A DNA stretch of 53,642 nt, taken from NCBI GenBank assembly GCA_002794465.1, contig MTSL01000213.1, forward strand, positions 30,377-84,018. The letters are read 5' to 3'. Source of the stretch: Paramicrosporidium saccamoebae. Lineage: Eukaryota > Rozellomycota. How positions within the stretch are numbered: position 1 is the first letter of the stretch; the number at the start of each line of letters is the position of its first letter. The notes beneath the pieces were generated by a model. It had not been told where the DNA came from. It searched no databases and saw only the letters and a program-made list of their open reading frames with translations. A program made the position numbers and the translations under genes. Shown here in pieces: positions 1 through 10,251 of the stretch.

Positions 1-16
1 CATATCTTACCATTTG

Positions 17-120
17 GGGATTATGTTATTTGTGAGACTATAAATAGGCCGTTGAATTAACATTGAATAAATTCTCTTCCCACCGGACAAAGTCCGTGGT
101 ATTATCCCCACTACGCGACA
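17..120. repeat. Dispersed repeat (B then inverted A core)
   Basis: Positions 20-62 (tttgtgagactataaatag and following) closely match 2684-2721. They are followed at 103-120 by tatccccactacgcgaca, the reverse complement of the core seen at 11955, 12029, 35998 and 41953. The same B-then-A order recurs at 2684-2907. The rest of 1-278 is AT-rich and shows no gene. Confidence 0.75.
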
Positions 121-278
121 AAGAAACCATAACTTTAATAAAAGCCAAGTTCACCCATCAACGGGGTCTTTAACTCAATCCTCAAACACTCGCCTAATCA
201 TGACTGTATTCTTAATAACCACACTTTAATAAAATCTATTCTAGAAAAACGCCATCGTGCCACGTTATAAAACTTGAA

Positions 279-2330
279 TTATTTGATGATTCGTGCCAGA
301 GCACCGAAACAGGAACGTCCGGCGGTCAAGGTCTTAAGTGACTTGGTCGTAATTGCATTGTTAATAATGTTTAGGCACTCCATGGGGCGCTCCGACGGGT
401 CGATTTGACCAGCGGCCAGCAGCCAGAAGAGTCTCGACCATCCGAAAATATCAATTCCTACCAGACCGACGTACGGTCCATTTAGGAATGCTTTTAGTAG
501 TTCCACATGTTCAAACAACTCTCCCTCAGAGTTGCGGAACAATGCTGAAATTTTGATATTCTCCAACATTGTGGTGACAAAGTTTTCGACATTTGGTGGC
601 AATCGAACGTTTTTTCTGTTCACAGCGGTTTGCAATACGTTCTTGAACTCTTTCAATCTTGTCAACATCAGATCGGATGACAGATTGCCAAAGTTTGAAA
701 GATCAACACGTGAGAGGACATCATTCAGAAGCGTCTGAAGCGGACCAAATTCGCGTACCCAAAACTCAACCGGCACCTCTACAGCTACTCGAGAATTCCT
801 ATAGCTGGCACACCATGTATCCACAAGACTAAAACCAGCAAGTGCGACCTCATAAAATTTGCTTTGGATACTCCAGAAAGTATCAGTAGAAGAAGCCCGG
901 ATCGAAGTGCTAATGTCTGATCGGAGAGTACGAGTACTGCTCCTGCCTACACTAGAAGAATAGGCGTTTTTGGGATTTAGGATAGAACGAGACACGAGTT
1001 GGCTTTGCGCCGGCGCACGGGAGGGGCTCAATACTACGGGTGCCATATCTTCGCTGCTTTCCGACTGAGAGGACCCGAATAGCTGGCGAGATGTCTTGCA
1101 CGGAGGTCTCTCTTTATCTTCGTCGCAGTAGACTGCTTTGCGGCCATGTGTGGGTGAAGTCGTCGTGTCAGACTTTTGTCCAGCACTGCGCTGGCCTCTC
1201 TGGGGAGAAAGCATGCTTGGTGAAGGAGCGCCTAAAGACATCTTGGAGGGAGACTCGGAGGCTTTTCGCGACTCTAGCTTTCCGCCAGAAACACCCGATG
1301 AGGAACGGTCGGTCTTGCTCTGAGACTTGTGCGACGATCCGGACCTGGCCTTGTTAACATGCAACTGAGCCTTTGTGGGGCTCAAGTGGGAGCCATTATA
1401 GGCGGATGCAAGGTTTGAAGCGGAGATTTGGGCAATCAAAGACTCTGAAATAGAGGCCTGGGGATTCAACAACCTTGAAGAAGTCCGATTACTCAAAGAC
1501 TTTGAAGGAGAGCTTTGAGTGCTGGAATGCTTTGAAGTAGTAGCTTGGCTGCTTACAGACTTTGAAGGAGAGGGAGAAGCTTTACTTGCCGATTTTGAAG
1601 GAGAGCCATGAGTTGCTGACTTTGAGGGAGAGCCATGACTTTTCGACTTTGAGGGAGAGCCATGACTTGTCGACTTTGAAGAAGAGGCGTGACTTGTTGA
1701 CTTTGAAGGAGAGGCGTGACTTGTCGACTTTGAGGGAGAGGCATGGCTTGTCGACTTTGAAGGAGAGTCGTGAGAGCCTTGATTTGCTGACTTTGAAGGA
1801 GAGGCCTGGGTTTTCAGAGACTTAGAGGCAGATCCTGGACGATACTTCTCTTGCATCTTTGTCAAGAGCGGTTTAATCGTCTGAGCGGCCTCAATCGTTG
1901 TGCCCTTAAATTCACCAAGATTATCTGCATAGTGAATATTGCCGAAAACGACTTTTGTGATCTTTGATCCGAACATGTGAGATAGTAGGTCGCCGATACG
2001 GTTATACAGGGCAGACTCGCCCTCAAAGAACTGCAGTTTCATAGTCGTTGGCTTGAGCAGTTCATAAGCCTTCACAAATACAAAAGTCCTCCAGATCATT
2101 CTCGAGCAATTTTGACGGTCAAGAGGGTCACGATAAGAACGACAAGATTCTTTCAACTTCATCCAGACGTCGGGGAACGTGCCAGTCGGTACGGGGGGGG
2201 CGCGCATTTCGGGATACTCGTCAGCCAAATCGGATTTGAGTGCGTAATAAACATCAAAAGATATCGATAGGCCTTTTGAGGCGTACACAACACCGGCTAG
2301 CACCAGTACGAGCAGGTGAGGAAAGTACAT
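279..2330 (-). CDS. Secreted protein with SPSK tandem-repeat linker
   Basis: This is a 683-residue protein I do not recognise. The first ATG is at 2330; a GTG two codons upstream is less likely. It opens with a hydrophobic signal peptide (MYFPHLLVLVLAGVVYAS) and a short strand-like segment (GLSISF), as do the paralogs at 30.7-44 kb. Residues about 20-155 look helical. Residues about 160-285 form a low-complexity linker built on a 9-residue unit close to SPSKSTSHA, repeated roughly ten times; SPSK fits the Cdk consensus S-P-x-K and resembles SPKK-type DNA-binding motifs. The linker continues Ser-rich to about residue 480, then a helical C-terminal domain of about 200 residues follows. No introns are seen. 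Secretion is inferred from the signal peptide; function is unknown. It could be a host-directed effector or a surface protein. Confidence 0.75.
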   Translation of the reverse strand: MYFPHLLVLVLAGVVYASKGLSISFDVYYALKSDLADEYPEMRAPPVPTGTFPDVWMKLKESCRSYRDPLDRQNCSRMIWRTFVFVKAYELLKPTTMKLQFFEGESALYNRIGDLLSHMFGSKITKVVFGNIHYADNLGEFKGTTIEAAQTIKPLLTKMQEKYRPGSASKSLKTQASPSKSANQGSHDSPSKSTSHASPSKSTSHASPSKSTSHASSSKSTSHGSPSKSKSHGSPSKSATHGSPSKSASKASPSPSKSVSSQATTSKHSSTQSSPSKSLSNRTSSRLLNPQASISESLIAQISASNLASAYNGSHLSPTKAQLHVNKARSGSSHKSQSKTDRSSSGVSGGKLESRKASESPSKMSLGAPSPSMLSPQRGQRSAGQKSDTTTSPTHGRKAVYCDEDKERPPCKTSRQLFGSSQSESSEDMAPVVLSPSRAPAQSQLVSRSILNPKNAYSSSVGRSSTRTLRSDISTSIRASSTDTFWSIQSKFYEVALAGFSLVDTWCASYRNSRVAVEVPVEFWVREFGPLQTLLNDVLSRVDLSNFGNLSSDLMLTRLKEFKNVLQTAVNRKNVRLPPNVENFVTTMLENIKISALFRNSEGELFEHVELLKAFLNGPYVGLVGIDIFGWSRLFWLLAAGQIDPSERPMECLNIINNAITTKSLKTLTAGRSCFGALARIIK

Positions 2331-2439
2331 CGACACTGAAGAAAGGGCTCCCCCCTGGTCGCCCCAAGTAGAGTAACTACTGGTCGGAATTGGGCAACCA
2401 CTGGCCGGGGGGAGGGGAGGACTCGATATGGTGGACCGA

Positions 2440-2575
2440 TTAGCTGGGTCTGTTGATGGATGAGCTTACTTTTATTAAAGTAACTGGCTTCTTTATAGGT
2501 ATCCACTCTTAATATAACCGGACTGGACTGTGGGACCGCTATCTGGGTCGAATTCACCAATAATAAGTGGATTCT
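2440..2575. repeat. Dispersed repeat C, copy 1
   Basis: This non-coding stretch matches 41780-41915 in the same orientation. Shared strings include ttctgttgatg-like sequence, ttttattaaagt, cttcttt..aggta, cattcttaatataacc and gtgggaccgctatctgggtc, then aataagtgga. The two copies lie about 39 kb apart, beside different secreted-protein genes. A 111-codon open frame over it (2297-2632) is not supported as a gene. Confidence 0.8.
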
Positions 2576-2683
2576 GTTTAACAGGGTCTTGAGAGACAAT
2601 CCTCTAGGTTGAAAATGCTTTATTGGGTGCAACCAAAGTAATACTGCGAGATTTGTATTTTTATAGTTTCAGGACTCTTAATA

Positions 2684-2907
2684 CTTTATTTGTAAGACTA
2701 TAAATAGGCCGCTGGATTAACCGTAACAAGATCTCGTTTCTTTTCGTCTCATCTCATCTCATCTCATCTCATCTCATCTCGTCTCGTCTCGTCTCGTCTC
2801 GTCTCATCTCATCTCATCTCGTCTCGTCTCATCTCATCTCATCTCATCTCATCTCATCTCGTCTCGTCTCGTCTCGTTTCATCTCGCCTGACCTACCCCA
2901 CTACGCG
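2684..2907. repeat. Dispersed repeat B/A split by pentanucleotide satellite
   Basis: 2684-2721 repeats the 20-62 segment. About 2745-2888 is a satellite of CTCAT and CTCGT pentamers (about 28 units). At 2894-2907 the inverted A core (taccccactacgcg) reappears. Compared with the left-end copy, the satellite appears to have expanded inside the repeat. It lies immediately 3' of the Ulp1-like gene. Confidence 0.8.
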
Positions 2908-2926
2908 TCAATGTCTAACACTATGT

Positions 2927-4610
2927 TTATTTATCATCCTTAAAAGACAGGATACTAATTGCGCCTCGAAGTGCCCCCACCTGCCAGTGTGTCCCTCGTC
3001 TAAACGGATCCTTGCCCTTAATCAAGATTCGACAGTACTCCATGACCAGACCCGCCGTTTCTGTAGGCTTATCAGTCACCCATCCCTCAATATTAGAGTT
3101 GATCACTGGATCGTTCCATTCTAGCGAGCAGTCATTCGAGATTCGCTCTTCGTGGTATGCAGAGATGCTGTGCAGAACCGAATCTGCGACAATTTGGGCT
3201 GCAATATTGTTTTTTGAAGAGAGCGGATTATAGAGTATTAGGGTGGCCCGTCTTTCACTTTGCATTTTCAGGACGAGGAGCATCCAATGCTCGTCCGCTA
3301 AAATGGGAAGGAGGTGGGTCTTGCCAAGGCGTGTAATGAGGACGTTGGAACGGTTGTAGATTTCATTCACGCCTGCCTGGTCCTTTGAGAGATATTTCGA
3401 TATCTTTGACGGAATCCGATAAATCCCACTCTGTCCTTGAATCATACTCTCCAGGACACTATCCATCATCTAGATGATTAAAAGACCATCTCCAAGCTAC
3501 CTCTCCATTTGTAGTGTTGGTAAGCCTGAACGCCCGGAACTCTCGAGAAATACAAAAGGCTCCAGGAACTCCCAACTTGAACTCCATATTCTGTTTTGCT
3601 GGAGAATTTGCCCACAATGCATCCAGCCTCTTCTTCCACCTCAGTATGGCGGCATTGTACTCTACAGATGCGCTCATCCTTGGAGACATCGGCTGTTTAG
3701 CAGGAACAGTGGCCGCTTTGAGATGAACCAACTGTTTGACAGGAGGAATACTCCTCGGTAAATCCCCCAGCTGTTTGACCGGAGCAACATTCCTCTGTAA
3801 ACCTGATTTTTTAGCAGAGACCCTGCCAGCCTTTATCCGCAACGGCTTTACCGGCTCAATGGTCGGCGCCTTTTGCCTTATCCGGCGGTGAGTGGTAGTG
3901 GTAATGATAGTTATTGGTCGCGCCTTTGTCAACTTGACGGCGACAGGATAGAGCTCGTCAAACTTTTCCGTATACACCTTTCGTACCAGTTTGTAGTCTG
4001 TGCATCCCACCTTGCGAGCCGTCTCCAACACGAGCATCAGCGGACGAACGAGATGGAGAAGCACTGGGATCCACAGATCCATAGGAATGGTCTTGGAAAG
4101 TAGCAGAAACTCTTTTCCCGTTCTTGGTAATGCAATTCGAGGCTTGATCTTTGGGGAACCGGAACAGCCCAACCAAGCTCTCTTTGGCTTGAGTTTGTAC
4201 AAAAAATGGGACACCTTTTCGGTGAGAGAGCGTTCCGGCCAGGCCTCGTTGAGCATTGCCGTCAGTGGAGTCTTGAGAGATGCCAGCAACACGTCTAACC
4301 CCACCAGTTCTAGCCTATACTCATCCTCAAGCCGCTTAAAGTTAATATTAAGGGTGTGCAAATTGTTATCGACCAAATCTGCATTTGTCATCCCCGATAC
4401 GTGAGCAAATCGCAGTGCCAGGCGGTCCAAACATCCGAGTAGTGCCGTGCCCAGCAGTTTAGTAAAGGCGACCTGATCAAAGGCCTTACGGTTGGTATGG
4501 ATGAAGAGCAGCCAGGCCTCGGCCATGGTGAACGGATACAAATTAGCAGGCCAAGTGGCATGCACTAGCAGGAGATGATAAAGGAGGAAGAGGGAAGGGA
4601 CCAGTGTCAT
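2927..4610 (-). CDS. Secreted Ulp1/C48-like protein, probably inactive
   Basis: Two open frames (4610-3501 and 3469-2927) join by removing a 31-nt intron at 3470-3500 (starts GTAGCT, ends CTAG), giving 550 residues. The N-terminus is a signal peptide (MTLVPSLFLLYHLLLVHA). Residues about 240-320 are basic and repeat variants of PVKQL. After the join, NGE-MMDSVLESMI aligns with the ligand-side helix of Ulp1/SENP cysteine proteases, EHWMLLVL matches the His-Trp catalytic motif, and LYNPLSS sits at the catalytic Asp (Asn instead). TETAGLVMEYC sits where the Gln and the DCG cysteine are expected (Ala at Cys). The family normally cleaves SUMO or Nedd8 conjugates. Here it looks like a secreted pseudoprotease. 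The fold assignment is by motif only and could be wrong. Confidence 0.6.
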
Positions 4611-4884
4611 GCAGCAAAATTTGCATTGGAGTACTGTTAATACTTTGGCTAATCCGGCTTATTGATCAGATCTGGGCGTCCCCAACCCATATCGGGCCAA
4701 CGTTCAACACTCAAGGCATAGTCTGGGCTTATAACCAAAGACAAAGGGTCTATATTATTTTTGGTTATTAGAAGTGATTTACTTATTGTTAGCAATCATA
4801 CAAGGCCTACTCTGTAAACGACAATAGCACTAGAACGCAATTTGCCATGCCCAATGCGCTTTAACCTGCGCTCCAACACACTTT

Positions 4885-4972
4885 AATGTATCATCATACC
4901 ACCTTATACCACACTACACCACGCTACACCATACTATACCACATTATACCACCACACTATACCACATCTTAA
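4885..4972. repeat. TACCACACTA-type short tandem repeat
   Basis: About nine imperfect 9-10 nt units (taccacctta, taccacacta, caccacgcta and variants) lie just 3' of GID4. The rest of 4611-4995 is AT-rich intergenic DNA with no gene visible. Confidence 0.75.
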
Positions 4973-4995
4973 CTTAATTTATTCTCAAAACACCG

Positions 4996-5774
4996 CTAGC
5001 GGAATTCAAAGGACGGAGACGCCTTGGCTGGAATATGGTCCAGCTCTAGTTTTTGAAAATCTTTCGATTCGCGATGGTAGTAATAGCCCTCAATGGTGCT
5101 CTTCGTCTTGTCATAGGCAATGTAGTAGAAGCCTGCATAGCTGGCGCCGTGCACTGACTCGACGTGATGGTCAGGCACTAGAAAGTGCTCCTTCCAACGC
5201 ATAAATACCGTTTCATGTTCCATAAAGTCGTATTCAGGATATTGTTCAGACGAATAGAGATAGTGTTGACAATGGTCCTGGAAGTAGTTGAACTTTTCCC
5301 AGTGGCGCGTATCGGCATCAATGTGGGCGTCCCATTTGTCGGTACGAAAGCCGACACGACGGCCCACCACCTCGGCCTCGAAAAAGGTCGTCAGGTTTGG
5401 ATATTCGGCGGTCAGTTCGTGGATGGTTAAATATCCGCACAGAAACGAGTCGGACAGATCCACATCCTGCACTAATTAGCGACATGGACTCGTTGTACCT
5501 TAATCTCCACCTCTACCCGGTATTGTTTTGTGTCCTCAGCAGCATTTTGGTGACCTCGGAACAGAGATCCTGGTGTTAGACCGCCTAAAACCTTGGGAAT
5601 ATCCCTTCCATCTGCTGGCGGCGATCTCCTAGGTAACGTGATTGTATCTCGAATCTGCGACAGGGACCGTTCCATCACAAAATCACCCGTTAGACTGAAT
5701 ACGTCTGGGACCGTCTCGCCAACCGGTGTCATCGGCCATGCTGTGCGTACAGTGCGGGTCGAGCTCCCGGGCAT
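4996..5774 (-). CDS. GID4: GID4/Vid24 substrate receptor of the GID/CTLH E3 ligase
   Basis: Two exons, 5774-5499 and 5466-4996, are joined by removing a 32-nt intron (5467-5498; GTACAA...CTAATTAGTGCAG), giving 248 residues. Exon 1 ends in GSLFRGHQ...YRVEVEIK and exon 2 continues DVDLSDSFLCGYLTIHELT, then LTTFFEAEVVG. This is the GID4 beta-barrel signature. GID4 recognises Pro/N-degron substrates and brings them to the GID/CTLH ubiquitin ligase, classically gluconeogenic enzymes in yeast. The length is compact: the barrel is complete but the N-terminal extension is only about 65 residues. It is transcribed divergently from the ITC1-like gene, with about 290 nt between start codons. The splice restores a continuous conserved motif, so the model is strong. 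Confidence 0.93.
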
Positions 5775-6062
5775 CTCCTTGTATTCCTCCGGGCGGGGAT
5801 GTTATGCAGTATCGCAAGTGAAACGAGGAACGCTCTCAACACCCGCTCATTCGTCCGTCAGTACTAACGGCGGAGAGGGGTTGAACCAATCAGAATCCAC
5901 CATTGCTCCTTGTTTTCTCCTTGCACATTTTGGACACTGGCCGCAATAAAACTTGCTTAATGTGCTCGGTAATGGGAATGGGCCAGGGTAGAGGGAGATC
6001 TAGACACTTTGGTTGGCCCCCGCCTGAGGACAATCAAAGTGGGAGTGCCCGTTTGCAAAGTA

Positions 6063-8187
6063 ATGCCGATTCTCAGACGATCCGTTGCCCTTTCTCTGGC
6101 AGCCCTCACCCACAAGAATCCTGCCAATCCATCCACAGAGGGCGACGAGGTGTACCTGGTGTCCACTACGGGCGAATACTTTTATTCCTACGAGTACCAG
6201 TCCTATACGACGATTCTCATGGGGTAGGGAATATTTGGAGCGAATTACACTATACAGCCAGCCCGTCTGGACGTGTCGTCTCACTGGCCATACCGGTCTG
6301 ACCTATGGAGAGGCGGGTGAGAGTGAGATAGCCGCCCAAAAGTCGCTCGAGTTGTTCCCAGAATGGTGGAAATTGTACACTCTCACTGCCATCCATTGCT
6401 CCACAGAACCAATAGAGGCGTTGACGACGCGCATTGGAAACTATTACCGCGACCATTTGGCTCTGAATGAGCCGGTACGACTGCCATTTGACGAGGTGTT
6501 GTATGAAGGAGTGGTGTCGGTGGCTCCCAAGTTTGAGGAAGAGGACACTTCACCGGCGCCATACCGAATTTCCATTAATCAGGGCGAAATGATTATTACG
6601 GGCGCCTGCAAGGGACCCGAGGACGTCCAGTACGATCCACCTTAGTCGGCTCATCGTTATAGACGTATCCATTGGCCGCCGAGTAAGGCATTGATTAAGA
6701 AATTCATTCGTTCCGTGGCCGTACGATACGGACACGCCGGAATGCCATGGCTTGTGGAAGATGGCCTCCTGACGCAATATTCCATCTCCAAGACCCTCGA
6801 CCCCGATATGGCCGAGCGGGTTCGTCGTATCCGCATGTTGCGTGACGACAATCCCAAAGAGGAGCGTCCAGCCGAGTCGCTCAAGTTCCCCGTCATGGAC
6901 GAGTTCATCCCGGCCGACAGACAAACGGATGAAGCACTATGGCCCAAGCCAAAAGAGTTTAATAGCGGAATGGAGCTCGTGGGACAGATGGGCGAGCTTT
7001 TGGAGCTATGGCAGTTTATTCATGCGTTTGGATCCAATTTGGAAATATCGCCCATGGCATTGCATATTCTAATGTCGGCCCTGGAGCATGAGGACGAAAG
7101 CAACCCAGTGATTGGGGCCATTTGCACTGCATTTTTGAATCAATTTTTGCGGACCATTCGGTCGGGACGGGTGCGGGAGGAACGCATCGAACAATACGTA
7201 GGAATGGTCCAATCGACACTACCGCCCTTCGTCCGTCCTGAACCGGCCCAGACGGTTCCCGATGAGGACGATCTGGAGGAGTATTTTACGGGGCAGCTCC
7301 TCAAGGACCCTCGCCATTGGTCCACCGAGCTACTTGCCTTTTTGTGGGATTTGCGTGCCATTCCAGAGGTGCGTTCAGTGCTGTCGCATATTCGAGATGG
7401 TGATAAACGGATCTACGAGCTGTCAAGCTCCATCAAACTCCGAATTTTGATCATTCTGCGCAACTTTTATTTGACTTGCGTCACTCTCCGTCCAACCGTC
7501 GACAAGGAAATTGAACTGGCTGCCAATGCCAAACACAAGATTCGTGAATTGGAGACGGAACGACGGAAGGTTGTTAAGGAGACTCAGGAACTTTTGTCAG
7601 AACAGGAACAGCTGACTCGACAAATGGAAGAGGAGAACGTGGAGGCCGAGACCTTGCGCACTCTGAAAAAGACGCTGCGAGGATTGGAAAACCGACTGAC
7701 CAAAACGGCCAAGACGGAGGAGCGGATTGCCGGCGAAATTATCTCAAGCCGCAACAAACAGTTTGAACATTCGGCGATCCGAATGAGACCATTGGGTGAC
7801 GATCGACATCACCGTCGCTATTGGTGGTTGGATTTGCATTTGGTGCGACCAGCGCTTCGTGTACATGCGTCCGGTCTGCTATTGGTGGAGGATGAGAAGC
7901 ATTGGGCCTATTATGACGAAGCGGAACAGGTGGATGACCTATTGGTCTTTCTCAATCCGTTGGGTTGTCGCGAGGCCCGTCTAGGTGCCACGCTGACCCA
8001 ATACAAAGAACAGATTTTAAAGACAATCACAGCCTTTCCCCATGGAATCAGCACACCGGCTGAGGAGGAGGTGCTGAGTGAGGAAGACATGCCGATGGTG
8101 GTACGAAGACGAGCAAAACGTCGACCAGAGGAGCTGCCTGAATTTATGCGTTATCGGAACACCTTCAAAGCCAAAAAGGCCAAATAA
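6063..8187 (+). CDS. ITC1: ISW2-type chromatin remodelling subunit (WAC-DDT-WHIM)
   Basis: Three exons (6063-6223, 6258-6629, 6663-8187) give 685 residues after removal of introns of 34 nt (6224-6257) and 33 nt (6630-6662). The N-terminus MPILRRSV and TGEYFYSYE, then PVWTCRLTGHTGLTYGEA, form a WAC domain (about residues 18-130). A DDT-like helical domain (ELLELWQFIHAFG...) lies near 283-345. A coiled coil follows at about 460-545, then a WHIM motif DDRHHRRYWWLD near 556-567. In yeast Itc1 and animal Acf1/BAZ1 these proteins partner the ISWI ATPase to space nucleosomes. No bromodomain or PHD finger is present, as in fungal Itc1, though the protein is much shorter than Itc1 (about 1260 residues). 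The ATG at 6063 is chosen because MPIL matches the family N-terminus (MPLL). Confidence 0.92.
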
Positions 8188-8231
8188 CGTGCTTGTAAAA
8201 TAAACTTTGATTAAGACGACTGTCCCAGGCC

Positions 8232-9330
8232 ATGCTGGTGAGCAGATACTCGACCCGGAAATGGCCGGTTCTGGACCATGCAGTCCGATGGGGACGAAGT
8301 CAGTGTCTCCTATGGCTGCCCTATGTGCTCTTCTTTGTGCCAGTGACTCTACGCTTCTTTGTGCTCGTCGTCCTTGAGGCTGTCTATAACTTGTATCTCT
8401 TCTTCTTCACCCTTCCCCAGTCCCTCCAGCCCATTATCTCCGAGGGATATTCTGAGGGAGACGCCATAGTGACGGGCGGCACCAGTGGCATAGGCAAGGA
8501 GATTGCTCGTGCATTAATCCTCGCTGGCTACCACGTCCATTTGCCTGTCCGGGACATGGCAAAAGGACGGAAAGTGGCCGAAGAGTTGGGTGTCAAGGCC
8601 GTGACGCTGTATCAGTGCAACCTGAGCTCCATTCCAGAGGTTCTCGCCTTCATTGCCGCCTTCAAGTCGACTCACAAGCAGCTCGAACTCCTCGTCAGTA
8701 AGCGCGTCTTCATAATGCATAAGTTTAGATAATGCGGGCAACTTTTCGCCGCGCTTCGAGACGACTGCAGATGGCCTGGAGTCACATATGGCAATCCACG
8801 TGTTGGGGACCTTTCTCCTTACCACTGGTCTGGCCAGCATTCTCCATGGGGGACGGGTGGTCAATGTGTCATCGTCCGTATACTATATCGTCTCTCATTT
8901 CGATTTGCGCGCGTTCTGTGATAGGAGCCAGTTTAGTCGACAGGGAGGCTATAGCAATGCCAAATATGCTCAAACATTGCTGTCGATGCAATTGGCGCTG
9001 GATCTGCGCGAACACGACATAACAGTGAATTGTGTGCATCCCGGGATGGTCAACACGGACATTATCCGGAGCGATACCCTTGGAAAGGTTGTACTGAGAG
9101 GTATTGTAAACACAATTGCGCCCTTTATCATGTTGACGCCCAAACAAGGTGCCTTGACTCCCGTATGGGCTGCATTATCCTCTGAATGCGACAATGTGAC
9201 GGGACGATTCTTCAGCGATCTGCAAGAAGAACCATTAAGTGGAAAGATTTTCCACGATCTTGAACATGGATATGGCAAGGCTCTTTTCGTCCATTGCGAG
9301 AACCTTGTCAAGAAAGCCAGTAATCGCTGA
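8232..9330 (+). CDS. Membrane-anchored short-chain dehydrogenase/reductase
   Basis: Exons 8232-8697 and 8729-9330 join across a 31-nt intron (8698-8728, GTAAGC...TTTAG) to give 355 residues. The splice rebuilds the NNAG motif (LELLV-N-NAGNFSP). Residues about 25-65 hold one or two hydrophobic membrane segments. The Rossmann motif is TGGTSGIGKEIA, followed by VRD. NVSSSVYY supplies the active-site Ser, YSNAK is the YxxxK catalytic pair, and HPGMVNTDI is the usual C-terminal substrate-side motif. This resembles retinol dehydrogenase/WWOX-type NADP-dependent SDRs acting on lipophilic substrates at the ER or mitochondria; the substrate cannot be read from sequence. The start is 44 nt after the ITC1-like stop. 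Confidence 0.92.
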
Positions 9331-9469
9331 GGTTGTAAATCAAACGAGACATAGTCCAGAATAGTGTTCATCCAAAATTTTAGCCAATTTATTAGTAAAA
9401 CTGAAGGATCTATTATCATGGGGGAGTGTATCGCAGCTATCGTAAAAGTCCAAATAATCATAGAAATCA

Positions 9470-9572
9470 AAAAAAGTCACAGCAACCATGTCACACACAA
9501 TAATCATGTTACACACAACAATCATGTGACTCGCAATGATCATACTACTCACAGCGATCATATTACCCCGTA
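9470..9572. repeat. ATCATGTTACACAC-type short tandem repeat
   Basis: About six imperfect units of roughly 15-17 nt (acacaataatcatgtt, acacaacaatcatgtg, actcgcaatgatcata and so on) lie between the SDR and the PWWP-like gene. Nothing else is visible in 9331-9642. Confidence 0.7.
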
Positions 9573-9642
9573 GTAATCAGTAGGAAGGGTTAACGGGCCA
9601 TAGAATCAAACCTCCCCCCCCTCTCATGCGGATTGACCAATC

Positions 9643-10251
9643 ATGCTGGAAGATGAACGACGGTCCCGATTAGTCTTTGTGGATCCCGAAGACGACACTC
9701 TTCCATATTGGTGGCCAGCTCTCATTGTGCTACCCTCGGAATACGACATGTTCCATGAAACCATGGACAGCACAGTGTGTGGAGTGCTGCCCGCCGAATG
9801 TCTCGTTTGCTACTTTGAAGATGCCTCCTTTTCTGTCGTTCCTCGGAATGCCGTGGTGCCCTTTTCCCCCGAACGCGAGCCATATCTATCATATGCCAGG
9901 AATATCAGACGGTTTGTGGGGGATTTGGGGGTAGCGAGAGCCGGACGGTTTTGGACAGCTGGCGAGATACCAGAGGGCTTCAAGTGGCTGAGGCTCCTGG
10001 AGACGGGCTTTGTGGAACCAGACGCCAAACCGACCGAGACGGTGGTTGAAAAGGTCAAGACGACTCCCAGAACTAGTCGTCCGACCAAGAGAAAGACTGT
10101 CACCATGCCGAGGCCAGAGACGAAAAGAACCAAGCCCTCCACTGTACATAGCAATCCCCCCAATAACACATTCATGCTCCCGCCCTTTCGAGAACGCAAA
10201 ACTTTTAAAACCATCGGACATCTTTTACCTCCTCTCTGTGCACGTGAATAA
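9643..10251 (+). CDS. PWWP-like domain protein
   Basis: A 202-residue protein. Residues about 10-75 read like a PWWP/Tudor-class barrel: LVFVDPEDDTLPYWWPALIV (YWWP in place of PWWP), then LPAECLVCYFEDASFSVVPR, where a small loop with an acidic turn closes the barrel, followed by a helical stretch to about 130. The C-terminal third is basic and low-complexity (KVKTTPRTSRPTKRKT...), suited to nucleic-acid binding. PWWP proteins bind methylated histone tails together with DNA. The specific orthologue is not recognised. It converges tail-to-tail with ARL2. No introns are needed, though an unseen one cannot be excluded. Confidence 0.65.
   Translation: MLEDERRSRLVFVDPEDDTLPYWWPALIVLPSEYDMFHETMDSTVCGVLPAECLVCYFEDASFSVVPRNAVVPFSPEREPYLSYARNIRRFVGDLGVARAGRFWTAGEIPEGFKWLRLLETGFVEPDAKPTETVVEKVKTTPRTSRPTKRKTVTMPRPETKRTKPSTVHSNPPNNTFMLPPFRERKTFKTIGHLLPPLCARE

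Noticed and set aside
1562..1825. An 87-codon plus-strand frame with TLRESHD-type repeats
   Set aside because: It is the antisense reading of the SPSK repeat in the secreted gene at 279-2330; its periodicity comes from the 27-nt unit.
2297..2632. A 111-codon minus-strand frame between the secreted genes
   Set aside because: It lies within dispersed repeat C and overlaps the first codons of the secreted gene; no motif and no counterpart open frame in the second repeat copy at 41780-41915.
3459..3469. Frameshift or pseudogene in the Ulp1-like gene
   Set aside because: A 31-nt intron with donor and acceptor like those elsewhere joins both halves without any sequence error.
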